NCBI RefSeq assembly: GCF_010093595.1
Contig: NW_022985442.1
Location: 1,697,656 to 1,761,655, forward strand
From: Mytilinidion resinicola
Lineage: Eukaryota; Ascomycota; Dothideomycetes; Mytilinidiales; Mytilinidiaceae
DNA length: 64,000 bases
Direction: 5' to 3'
The first letter of the stretch is position 1. The number at the start of each line of letters is the position of its first letter. Shown here piece by piece: positions 1-9,948 of this stretch. Below the pieces are notes generated by a model that was not told the origin of the DNA, ran no database searches, and was given only the letters and a program-made list of their open reading frames with translations. The position numbers and the translations under genes were made by a program.

Positions 1-1
1 C

Positions 2-1429
2 ACAACAATTGAGCGATCAAGGCGCGAGGTTGCATCGGCGAACAATCTGGCTGCTGCCGCTGCCGCTATCCACGAGGTGGACGCTGCTGCTCTGCGGAGT
101 GAAGCTCGTCGCGAAGCTATGATGGCCAACAAGCGAAGCCGGAATCAGCATCTTGATTCCGATTTCGACGATTCCAGGCCTGCCAAGAAGACGCAGACAA
201 AAGCTCGCAGAATCGCTGCTGAGGCAGCATCGGCTGCTGAACCAAGGGCATACGGACTGGGTATATCGAGCAATGGAGCTGTACAGCCGCGCAAGCAGAA
301 GAAGACCGAGAAAGCACTGGCCGCGGCAGCTCCGACTATGGAGCGATCGATAAGTAGTGCCTTGAACGCGGCTGCAGCAGGTGGACGAGGTGGAGCAAGT
401 CCACGGGAAACATCAATCACTGATGGGAGGAAGAAACCCAGAGCTGCTCCTGGACCAACTCATGCGAAGAAACGGTTAGCACTCCCACCGTTACCACCTG
501 AGCCCCAGGGACTAACACATCGACTTAGTGCTGCCCTAGGCGCTCACTCACCACCTATCGCCTCGTCACCCCTCGCAGGAACCTTCGCATCATCTCGAGA
601 AGTCATAGCTGCCGCGCAACGACCACAGTCTTCACGTGCGCGACAGAACTCAAATGCCAACTCCGTCCACTCCGCAGTCCAGGACGCTTCTCGCGGCCGC
701 CGTCCCTCCTCCGCTCACTCGAATCGTCCGGCAGCTAATGGAAGCAACGCGATACAAGAGCTAGAGCTAGCTGCAGGTGTCAGCAAACCCGCTCTCTCCG
801 CAAAAGAAGGATACACTCCCAACGAAGCGGCGGAAACCAACGGAGCATTTGACTCTGCGACTTTCAAGCGCGAAGAGGTGGATGTTCCTGACGCGGACAC
901 GCCCGACCTTGACCCTCCTCATCCGGCACCTGTTACAACGCGAGCTGGTCGAACCTCCAAAACCGCGACGCCCATCGGCTCAGCCTTCCCAGAGATCCCC
1001 ATGGCCCGTAGTCGCAGCACTCGTGCGGCGAACAATGGCGGCTCGCACGCCTCGTCCGAAACAACCACGAGTGGGAACCCCTCGAAGCGGTCCCACAAGA
1101 AAGGCGCATCGATATCGCAAACTTCTCTTCCTGCTGCTAAGGACTCTATCGAGATAGACGATGAGACAGCGTCAAGCCCGGCTGCTGAGCTTAGCGACGA
1201 GGTCGGCGAAGACGGCGACGAGCCGAGGTATTGCTACTGCAATGAAGTTAGCTACGGGGAGATGGTCGCGTGCGACAACGGAAGGTGTCCGAGAGAGTGG
1301 TTCCATCTTGGGTGTGTTAACCTGGACAAGCCGCCGAATTCACGGACCAAGTGGTATTGCAGTGATGAATGCAAGGACGCGATTGCAGCGCGGAAAGAGA
1401 AGAAGAGTCGGCCAGGCAGCAGAGCTTAG
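2..1429 (+). CDS. ING-family PHD-finger chromatin protein (5' truncated)
   Basis: The frame is open from the window edge, so the N-terminal ING domain lies outside; no start codon is visible. About 475 residues remain. The middle is a long Ala/Ser/Pro/Lys-rich linker with basic nuclear-localisation-like patches. The last ~60 residues form a PHD finger of the ING type: CYC, then CDN...C, then WFHLGC and WYCSDEC give a complete Cys4-His-Cys3 zinc set. In ING proteins (Pho23/Yng1/Yng2 in yeast) this finger reads histone H3K4me3 and the protein is a subunit of histone acetylase or deacetylase complexes. An acidic stretch (ELSDEVGEDGDE) sits just before the finger. I cannot tell which ING paralogue it is without the missing N-terminus. 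Confidence 0.85.
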   Translation, partial: TTIERSRREVASANNLAAAAAAIHEVDAAALRSEARREAMMANKRSRNQHLDSDFDDSRPAKKTQTKARRIAAEAASAAEPRAYGLGISSNGAVQPRKQKKTEKALAAAAPTMERSISSALNAAAAGGRGGASPRETSITDGRKKPRAAPGPTHAKKRLALPPLPPEPQGLTHRLSAALGAHSPPIASSPLAGTFASSREVIAAAQRPQSSRARQNSNANSVHSAVQDASRGRRPSSAHSNRPAANGSNAIQELELAAGVSKPALSAKEGYTPNEAAETNGAFDSATFKREEVDVPDADTPDLDPPHPAPVTTRAGRTSKTATPIGSAFPEIPMARSRSTRAANNGGSHASSETTTSGNPSKRSHKKGASISQTSLPAAKDSIEIDDETASSPAAELSDEVGEDGDEPRYCYCNEVSYGEMVACDNGRCPREWFHLGCVNLDKPPNSRTKWYCSDECKDAIAARKEKKSRPGSRA

Positions 1430-2418
1430 TGGTCGCCTCGGTTTTGTTGGCTTCTATAGGCGCTTGGTTTACTCGAGGAACACCGGCTGGGTTTCGTTTT
1501 CGGGGAATATATTTGATCATAATGCGAAGATGAGCAAAGGCGTTGGGAGCGCTACCTAGGAAAGGCGGCGCGGTTCACGACATGTGGCTGGCACGGTATC
1601 CTCCATCTCTATTCCATTTCCTTAACTGCATGTACTGGAGTTTCTAGTGTATCTCACTCATTCTAAGCCGAAGGATGCTGGCGGAGAAGGCGTAGCGATT
1701 GGCCCTGCGATATTTGTAACCATAGAGTTCAGCAATGAGATACTTTGAATCATATAACACTTTAGCCCTTAGTCTTGTTGAAACAGTGCCTCATCATAGA
1801 AATCCGTACACTCACTTACCGCTGCATGAGGAGCCTCATGGCATTTTCAGCATTTCGAATCAGAGAGAGGTTCCCCATTTTGGACAAGTAGTAAACTCGC
1901 GAGGCTACCTCAGACAGCGTCAGTAGGGCATACGTAGACTGGAAGTGTACTTGCTGCTCCCGGTTTCTGTTAGTACGTTGGAGCCCCACAAACCAGGGCA
2001 GGACAATGTACGGATATTTATGGGTGTACGTATATCTATGGCATAAGGTTGTGAATGGGCAGAATGGGGGAGCACTGAAGGTTAGCTCCCAGGCGTCGGC
2101 TGGATGTGCGCTAGTTCAAGGCCTGAATGAGTAGGGCGCTTTCAACGGCACTTCATCACGTAGAATTGAAATGGCATCAGTACCAGCTCGCTTTCCTGAA
2201 TATACCCAAAATCTTTGGTGATTCGTGACGACGGTGAAAATCCCCATTCTGTCCGCTAAAAGATGGTGGGAACTAGAACTGGGGAACAGTACTAGCGACA
2301 CCAGCGCTGCGAGCAGAAAGCGGCGTAGCACAACTACTCATTGTCCGCCAGCCACAAGCAGATGCCCATCCTCATTCCTTTGAGGAAGAAGCGTCGAGGC
2401 GTGCACTTTAGACCTGCC
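1430..2418. other. Intergenic region with one MITE copy
   Basis: It contains the 3' flank of the PHD gene and a degraded MITE (1784 to about 2045, listed separately). A 71-codon reading frame on the minus strand (2116-2331) begins with a hydrophobic segment but has no other support. No gene is recognised. Confidence 0.5.
1784..2045 (+). mobile_element. MITE family 1, copy A (degraded)
   Basis: This ~260-bp stretch aligns along its length with 57072-57325 and with the reverse complement of 62929-63177. The left end CAGTGCCTCATCATAGAAATC is intact and matches copy B exactly. The right end has decayed (GATATTTATGGG... and TATATCTATGGC) and no TA duplication is seen. It lies 355 bp after the stop codon of the PHD-finger gene. 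Confidence 0.8.
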
Positions 2419-4161
2419 ATGGCCACCCCGCAAGCTCCTTCCCAGTCACCCTCCGCCAGACTGCAGGAACTTCTCACCACATCACAACGAATCGAAGAGC
2501 TCTCTGATTCTGAAGGCTTCGAAGACGCAATGGAGCCCGCGTCCGCACAAGCACCGCCTTCGTTTCCGAAGCTGCAGATGTTTACTTCGCCGTTGCGGGA
2601 TGAGTTGGTGACCGACAGCTCCGCGATTGAAGCCGAGACGTTGGACGACATACTGCCATTCCTTGAGGACAATCCGTACGACTTCGAGCTGAACTCCTTC
2701 GGTGTACCGAAGCTGCAGCGCGCCCAGCATGTCGCATTTCTCCGCAGAGCACTGGGCAACTATCCGGCGCAGTTTGCTGCTATGGATGCTGCCCGGCCTT
2801 GGCTTCTTTATTGGAGCTTGCAAGGCCTGACATGTCTTGGAGAGGACGTCTCCGAGTATCGCGAACGGTAGGCCAGTCTTCTATTGCTTTCTTTCAACAT
2901 GCAGTATTTCATCCCTGCCCTCTCATTCCCTATATCAAGCTTGTTCAAGTTCTGCGCGTCGATTTCCATCACTCTCCAACAACGATCAGACCAGATTCAT
3001 GTCCATAGAAAGAAGCTCCTAACTTTTTCAATAGTGTAACGTACACTTTCTCAGCAGCTCAGCACCCCATGGGCGGCTTCGGAGGCGGCCACGGCCAACT
3101 CCCGCATCTGGCAGGTTCATACGCCGCAGTTCTCAGCTTGGTCATCGTCGGCGGTAAAGAAGCATACGACATGATAGACCGAAAGGCCATGTAATACAGT
3201 CACATATCCTAACATCCTGACCTCTCTAACACCAGACCAGGTGGCACTATCTAGGCAACATGAAGCAACCCGACGGCGGCTTCACCATGGCTCCCGGCGG
3301 CGAAGAAGACGTCCGTGGCGCTTTCTGCGCAATGGTCATCTTGACCCTCCTCAACCTCCCTCTGGACCTCCCACCAACATCACCCGCCAAAATAAAAGGC
3401 GACGAAACGTTCCTCACCAAGCTTCCCGAATGGATATCGCGCTGCCAAACCTTCGAGGGCGGCATCGGCGCTGCCCCTACTAACGAAGCCCACGGCGGCT
3501 ACGCTTTCTGTGCCCTAGGATGCCTTGCCCTCATCGGCTCTCCTAAAGAAATGCTACACAAGCATCTCGACGTCCCCGCATTGTTGTCCTGGCTTGCGAG
3601 CCGGCAAACGCAGCCAGAGGGCGGTTTCCAGGGGCGGACGAACAAGCTCGTAGATGGGTGCTACAGCCACTGGGTCGGCGGGTGCTGGGGGATCGTCGAG
3701 GCGGCCGTGCAAGGGAGTAACGATGGCGTGGGGGCGAGGCTGTGGCGGAGGGAGGACCTGGTCCGATATATTCTTGCGTGTTGCCAGGGGCAGAAGGGGG
3801 GGCTGAGAGATAAGCCTGGGAAGTGAGTCGTCCATCTTTCTCTATTTATACCCTGAGGTTCGGGGTAGCAGATGGAATGGAGCTAACGCATTCGAATAGG
3901 CACCCAGACGCCTACCACACCTGCTATAACCTCGCTGGTCTGAGCGCGGCGCAGCATCGGTACGTGTACGACTATGAGAAAAGCACTGGAGCTGCTGCTG
4001 CGCCGTTGAGTGCGGCGTTCAATTGGACGGTGGCGGACGTAGTCGAGGAGGAGGGGAAGATCTGGGACGAAGACGACACGGTCAATATTATCCACCCGGT
4101 ATTTGTCGTTCCGTGGGGACAGGCGGAGGCGGTGAGAAAGTACTTTGAGGAAAAGGCTTAG
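2419..4161 (+). CDS. ram1: Protein farnesyltransferase beta subunit
   Basis: Exons 2419-2867, 3035-3190, 3241-3822 and 3900-4161 give 482 aa. It is the catalytic beta subunit that attaches farnesyl to CaaX proteins such as Ras and a-type pheromone, working with the Ram2 alpha subunit in the cytosol. Diagnostic stretches, in order, are GGFGGGHGQLPHLAGSYAA, YLGNMKQPDGGF, EDVRGAFCA, FEGGIGA, EAHGGYAFC, GGFQGRTNKLVDGCYSHW (Asp and Cys zinc ligands), RDKPGK and the HPDAYHTCYNLAGLS block (His zinc ligand). The KPGK plus YHTCY pairing points to farnesyl- rather than geranylgeranyltransferase. I chose ATG 2419 because it has a strong GCCATGG context; an in-frame ATG at 2362 would add 19 residues. All introns have GT/AG ends and preserve the frame. 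Confidence 0.95.
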
Positions 4162-4793
4162 TTTTGAGGAATGGGTTGTTGAGAGAGAAGGGTACTTAAA
4201 GCCTTATTCTCAAGACTGGATTACATCACTACTGACGATAGACCGTAGGACAGCAACACTAAGTAATAAAAAAGGTAGAGGGTCTCACTTTCCTGTTCAC
4301 AGCTTTACAAATTGGTGACGTGCGAGGAATGATCCATCTTTTATCCAAAGCTGATGATAGGATCAATCCAAAGCCTTTCAGCGACTCGTTCTCAATGATA
4401 AGAAATAAGACATGAATCGAGTTTGCGACGAAAAACTCAATGGGCTTGAGTATGTAGAGACTTGGTTCCTAGGCATTTCCCCGCCCTGCATAAAATTCTA
4501 GTCAAAACACCTCGTCTGGTCTCATCTATCTACCTACATCAGACCAATCAGACGGCCTTGCTCTTTTTTATCTGTTTCTTAACCCCAAATCGCCAACGTG
4601 GCTTCAGCAGGGAGTGCATAATATCCGCTATATTGCTTCTGGCCGGCGGCTGCCCTTTAGCCGACCAAGTCTCCACGTTTCTTCTAATGCCTCACGACGA
4701 AAAATATGGAGAGAATCTGCTTGCATGTCATCCACTTCGTGTAGATCCTAGCAAGAGTTTGGTGTCTCCACCTCGCCGTATTAGCTTTGGAGT
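4162..4793. other. Intergenic region
   Basis: It holds the 3' flank of the farnesyltransferase gene and the putative promoter of the GT25 pseudogene. One 113-codon plus-strand frame (4462-4803) has no recognisable protein features. Nothing else is seen. Confidence 0.5.
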
Positions 4794-6217
4794 ATGTTTG
4801 TGAAGCGGAACGTGAGAGTCGTGGTCGTGGTCGTGGGGGTTTCATATTTCTTTACCTCGCTCCTATTTCTGCAAGCGTATCTGTTTGCGAGACATGAGAG
4901 CTCCATTGCTCGGAGGACTAGTCGTGAGAGGGAATGGACAGATAGCAAGACTACGGAGGTAGGAAACGGGACTCTTGGAGTACGCGTGCTTTTCTATAGT
5001 TTGTGACTTAAATTTCCGGGCGTATGACACGCTGCTAACTAAACCGCGCAGTTAGAAAAGAGCTTCGTCCTGAATCTCCCATCCCGAACCGACCGACACG
5101 ACTCGATGAGCCTTGCGGCGACTCTGAGCGACCTGCAGATTGAGTACATCGACGGGGTACCAGACGACGACGTCTTAGAGAAGGTCCTTCCACCAAACGA
5201 CCACAAGACAATGGCGAAAGGCAATATCGGAAGCTGGCGGGCACACATGAACGCCCTACTTGTATGAAGTCCTACCAAAAGGCCATATGTTCAGCATAGC
5301 GCTGACAGACCCGCCGAATGGCCAAGCAAAACATATCCACAGCCCTCATCCTCGAAGACGACGCAGACTGGGACCTCCGCCTACAACCCCAGCTCTCGAC
5401 CTTCGCGACCGCATCTCTCAATCTCCAAACCGCTCTCAACGACTCCACTACCACATTCCCCTCCCCATTACGCAGAGACGCAGACACCTCGACACCACAC
5501 CCCGCCGCCAACTCCCGTGCCTCCATCTCCCTCACGCCTGTCCCGCGCCTTCACTCCCCAAATCCAGCCCCTACGGCCCCGACTGGGCCATCTTCTGGCT
5601 CCGCTAGTGCGGCACCCAGCTCCCCGCCCCATCGCCCTCAAGCCGCGTGGCTAGCTAAAATGACGCGACCGTTCCGGCGCCGCAGCATCTGAAGCCGCAC
5701 CCGTTCGCCGCACACGACGCCATGGTGAGCTCATACCCGCCACACATGCGGGTGGTGCATCGGAGCAACAAGACCATCTGCAGCGTCGCCTACGCGGTTA
5801 CGCAAGCCAGTGCGCGGAAGCTGCTGTGGGGATTTGAGATTAGGGAATTAGATCGGGGGTATGATTTCGCGCTGCGGGATTGGTGCGATGGGATTATTGG
5901 GGGGGGTTGATGAGGGGAAGAGAGGCGAGATATCGGAGAGTAGAGATGAGGTGGAGTACGGAGGTGCGGTGGAAAAGGGAAGGGGGGAGGGGGGTAGGCC
6001 GATGTGCATTACGGTGCAGTCGCCGCTTTTCAGTCACTATTTTCAGCCCAAGGCGACGTCGGGTATTGTGGGTCATGGGGGTGGGTATGTGGCGGAGGTG
6101 GAGAGTGAGTATCTGAGGTGGAGTGTGAAGATGAATCTGGGGAGGTTGGTTTGGGGGAGGGAGGTGGTGGATCAGTGGCCGGATGGGGAGGGGGAGATGG
6201 GGAAGGGGGGAATGTGA
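4794..6217 (+). pseudogene. GT25-type glycosyltransferase, broken
   Basis: ATG 4794 opens a type II membrane protein with an N-terminal hydrophobic anchor (~residues 8-30). Introns 4959-5051 and 5262-5308 join it to a fungal family 25-like (LPS-glycosyltransferase) domain: FVLNLPSRTDRH, IEYIDGVPDD, GNIGSWRAHMNALL and ALILEDDADWD, the Asp-rich nucleotide-sugar site. The frame is then broken by TAG (5605-5607) inside the conserved WLRxCGT motif, and by TAA at 5656-5658. It continues with SVAYAVTQASARKLL and DFALRDWCDG. An 8-G run (5899-5906) then shifts the frame before the C-terminal ITVQSPLFSHYFQPK and SVKMNLGRLVWG. Two stops plus a shift argue for a true pseudogene. The G-run shift alone could be a sequencing error. 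Confidence 0.75.
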
Positions 6218-7099
6218 GGGCGAAGGGATTGGAGGTGAGGAAATATGAAGACGCCCGATTCGGACCATTAACCGCTCTACCAGGTTTACACACTCAGAAT
6301 CAGACCCGAAGATGCTCTTCATTGTCTGTCCTCATGCCCCCTCAGAAGCCCTTCCCATCATTATCTCACACACCAAGACCATTGCACTTCCTGGCCGATT
6401 TCGAACCTCGTTCGTCTCGTTGAAAGAATGCACTACGCCAAGCGACCGCAGTGTGGGGCTCCACGTACCCTCCGCATCTATGAAGAAGTGGTTCACGCGG
6501 TTAAATCCGGGACTTTTTGTAACTGAAAAGCGGGCATTCGCTGCGGAAGCTCTCCAGCTGCCCATTCTTGGTCTTTTGGCGATGGGCTAATTTAGGGCGT
6601 CTTGCTTTTGTAACGAAAATTGATAGGAAAAAGGGACACGCGGAGGGTGACGCGGTGGTCCTCTGCGTCTAACATCCTCTGTTTCACGCGGTTAGATATG
6701 TGAAACTTTGTAACTGAACGGAACGGTCTGACTGCGGAGGCGCCTCAGCAGCTCGGAAGCTATCTTTTGGAAGGAAGCTGATTTATGCTGTGTTGCTTGT
6801 GCATAGAAAAGGGACGTGGTAATGGGGGACGCCGGGTACCCCTCTGCGTGCCCTCCGCGTCTATCAAAAATGTTCTTACGCGGTTAGATCCGTAACTCCA
6901 AGCAAAAAAAGCGGGCGAAGCCTCCACGAAAGCACCTCGGCGTCTCTTAATCCTTGCTGTACTGAGCTCGGTTTTGTCGACTCGATTCCCGATCCCTTCC
7001 TCAATCCTTTCTTTAAGCGGCCAAAATGACACCCACCCGAATGGTTTTTAGCATAGGCCCGATGATAGCTGGAGCATCTCAGCATTCATTCCACCCCTC
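6218..7099. other. Intergenic region with decayed tandem repeats
   Basis: It is largely occupied by the ~191-bp degenerate tandem repeat (listed separately). No gene is recognised. Confidence 0.5.
6471..6905. repeat. Degenerate ~191-bp tandem repeat, about 2.3 copies
   Basis: Unit starts at 6471, 6662 and 6854 share the register TCCGC(A/G)TCTA... followed ~17 bp later by TCACGCGGTTA (TTACGCGGTTA in the third). Units 1 and 2 also share GTAACTGAA, GCGGA, TTGG and AAAAGGGAC blocks in the same order. Spacing is 191 and 192 bp. Identity is low enough that only the block order is clear. No protein product is recognised. Confidence 0.65.
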
Positions 7100-8613
7100 T
7101 CACACTTCCTCCCCCTGCACACCCCTCCACCAGACTCCCCCCTTCCATACCTCCCCCTCTTTACCCCCCACAACCCACTCCCACCGCTTCAGAAACCATC
7201 CCTTGGCCTCCCAACTACGCCCCTCCCACGGCATACCCCCTTCCACAAACCCGCTCCCACCACGCCAACAAATCATTCCATTGGCCAACAAATCCCGCTT
7301 CAGCTTCGCAAACTCCAACTTATCCCCCTGCACCAGCTCCAGCAACCGCTCGCGCATTACGGGGAACGGCAGCAGATCGATAACCGGATGGTGTCTTACG
7401 GTGAGCTGGGTCGCGATCGGGCGCAGGTCGGGTGGAATATGCGCATAGCTCGCTAACACACCTGGAAGTTCTTCGGGGGTGATGGAAGAGTTGTGGAAAG
7501 GGCTGGGGCAGCCCGAGGACGCGAGCAAGGGGACGGAGGGGAAAATGATGGCCGCATTGGTGGCGTAGGCGGTCATGGCGGGGTAGGGCGTTAGGCGGAT
7601 GGTTGGGTGGTGGGAGGGGAAGAGGGGCAAGAGGGAGGAGGAGGTGGTGGTTTGGGATACGGTGGAAGGGGCGGGTGTGGGTGGTTGAGGCTGAGAAGCG
7701 TCTTGGAGGGAGCGCAGGCCCGCGAGGAGGAGGTCTTGGATGCCGAGCTTGCGGGAGATGGCAGTGTGGATGAGGGCTGTAGTTTCTGGGGTTTGTGGGA
7801 GGGGAAATAGGGTGAAGAGGGCGCTGAGGGCGGTGTCGGAGGTATCTGGTAGCGTAGAAGAAGATGGGGTGTCTGTGGGCTCTTGCTGGTAGTGGCTGAG
7901 ATCTATAGATCTCTGTTCTCGGGCTGCGTCGTGTACTCGGGAGCAATAGATGTGTGAAGCCCTGTCTGCTTCTTCTCGATCGAACGCGTCTTCACGCGCT
8001 GTGGGCGATCCGGGTGCTTCATCCGGGTGGTCATCGGCCTCAGATTGGTCTGCTGGGTCTAAGTGTACGTAATCAAAACATCGGAAACGTTTTGGTCCGT
8101 TGAGCTGACGTGATGGGTCTTCTGGCGTATCCGTCGTGTCCGGCGGAAGGCTTTTGAAATGGTGTGCCATTGCTGGACATAAGGACTCTAGCCCTGACTG
8201 CGGGTCTTCCACGGCCAGGGACTCTTCAGCATGCTGTTCCACATTGGTGCTACTGTCTGGGCGAGGTTGAGTCTCAACAGCCTCTTCAGTCTCAGCTCTC
8301 TCAGCGCGAGCTTCCTGCTCTGCGACTCGTTCTGGCAAGGAGTCATATTGAGAATGTGGACCCGACGGAGTTTGCGCGTTTGCGGCTACAAGATTCTCTA
8401 GTTCCTGGACCCTTTTTTTCTGTCTCTCGCCTGAATCTCGTCAATGTTTTCCTTAGATTAGCTCCCACTTGTTAATAGCTTACGATACGTCCGCTGAGCT
8501 TCTCTATTTTGAATCCTCCTCTCCTCCGTCAGTTTCCTCGGGTATCGAGCCTTTCTTCTTACTCCGCCCGACGACGTATTATCTGCTCTATGATTCATCT
8601 TCGGAAAATCCAT
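7100..8613 (-). CDS. bZIP transcription factor with DUF3425 domain
   Basis: Exons 8613-8484 and 8430-7100 (53-bp intron) give 486 aa. Near residues 25-60 the basic region reads NREAQRTYRERQKKR, the fungal N-x7-R bZIP signature, followed by a short leucine/coiled segment starting VQELENL. The junction of the two exons falls inside the basic region. The C-terminal half carries the DUF3425 signature HHPVIDLLPFPVMRERLL and a late Trp-rich tail. Family knowledge: bZIP-DUF3425 proteins are nuclear, DNA-binding, and often pathway-specific regulators in Pezizomycotina. Targets cannot be inferred. No cluster of co-oriented biosynthetic genes is adjacent. Confidence 0.88.
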
Positions 8614-9948
8614 GGTTGGGATGATAGACGAACAGCGGAAGCCTTGGAGGGTAGACGTTGAAAGTTGGGAGGCTCATGGCTTACGTGAGCCTAAGTCGCC
8701 CCGATGTAAAGCACGTGATTTGAGTGAGAAGGACAGGAGAAAAAGAAAGTTCTATAGAGCGTGGACGGAAAACGGGAGCATATAACTGTACTAGAAGGTA
8801 AGCCGTGAGCGAGAGGTTTGATGGGGGGAAATGAGTTTTTTCACTTTTTGTATATAGAAAATAGGAGCACGTGACTTTAGCGAGGTCAGAGAGGGGGCAG
8901 CGAGGAATCTTATATGTAATCTGTACCATTGTAACTTGATCCAAACCTCTCCATCACCACGTCTATTGAAGCTATTTTGCTGCATTACTTCATGCCATAG
9001 TTACGAGCCTGGCGGACTCCATGATGCCGTGGACAGGTCATTATCGGCCGGCCACGCGCAAGCCACATGTTAGCCAAAGGCGCCGGAGGCGGCACATGCA
9101 GGTACAAGCAATACCGTCGCGCGCGCCAGACTCCGGGAGGCACGATAGCGTGGTGTCTCGCCGTTTTCGATCATGGCGGGATGGCTTCACTGGTGGCATT
9201 ACCCACGGGCATGGCTGGTTGGGCGTGATCAGCGAGTCGAGCCGGTGGCCATGAACAGCAGGGTATAGCGCCACGCCGCATTCGGTTTCAGCACTGGGCA
9301 GTGCATCCCCTGAATTGACCCCAGCGTCCATCTTCAATCATCCATCAGGCCATCAACCTCCTTGGCCAGACCCCCGGGGACTTCGTCGATTGTTGTCGCT
9401 TTCCGAGTCAAGAACCGCATCTAGACATGTCTCGTTCACGGCTGGCGAGAGTCGATACTTTTCCTCGCTTGTTCAATTCCAATCCGTTCTGACCGACGGG
9501 GAGAGAAGAAAATGTCCACTTTCAGGTCGCTTATCCCGTGATAACTCATGTCCACAGATTGCAGCCGCCGGCCGCCGCCACTACGCTTATTAGCCCGTGT
9601 ACCTTTCGGTGCCATGTGCCGTGGTAGCCGTGCTTAGGCACCGTCTGGTTGGGTCCTTTTGGAATCTCTATCTACCTAGGTGCTAACCGATTCTCCTTGA
9701 GGAGACCGCTTGAGGGCTACAAACGCTACAAACGCCACAAACGCCACAAATACTCCAAAAGTGTGAACCTTGTCTTTGTATGCTTCATCTGGCCCACCAG
9801 ACGCGTAACCCTGTATTCTATCGCACCCTATTCTCATGGACGTAAACACATAAATCTCGGTGACCTACCAGTAGGTGCTCTTTTCAGCTGTCACTCATAA
9901 TTTGTTCTTGAACAACCACACTCGCTTGCCACGTTGTGTACGTATATC
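8614..9948. other. Intergenic region
   Basis: This is the shared upstream region of the bZIP gene (-) and the secreted protein gene (+). It contains two GCACGTGA(T/C)TT sites near 8711 and 8872 and a 9-bp x4 minisatellite at 9717-9752. No reading frame is convincing. Confidence 0.5.
9717..9752. repeat. 9-bp minisatellite, 4 units
   Basis: Units are CTACAAACG, CTACAAACG, CCACAAACG and CCACAAATA, directly in tandem, about 200 bp upstream of the secreted-protein start codon. Confidence 0.85.

Noticed and set aside
2116..2331. 71-aa minus-strand frame with an N-terminal hydrophobic stretch that could be a small secreted protein
   Set aside because: No cysteine pattern, no conserved motif, and it begins only 10 bp from the farnesyltransferase leader; a chance frame is likelier.
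7607..7810. Gly/Glu-rich plus-strand frame inside the bZIP gene
   Set aside because: Antisense shadow of the DUF3425 protein with no independent support.
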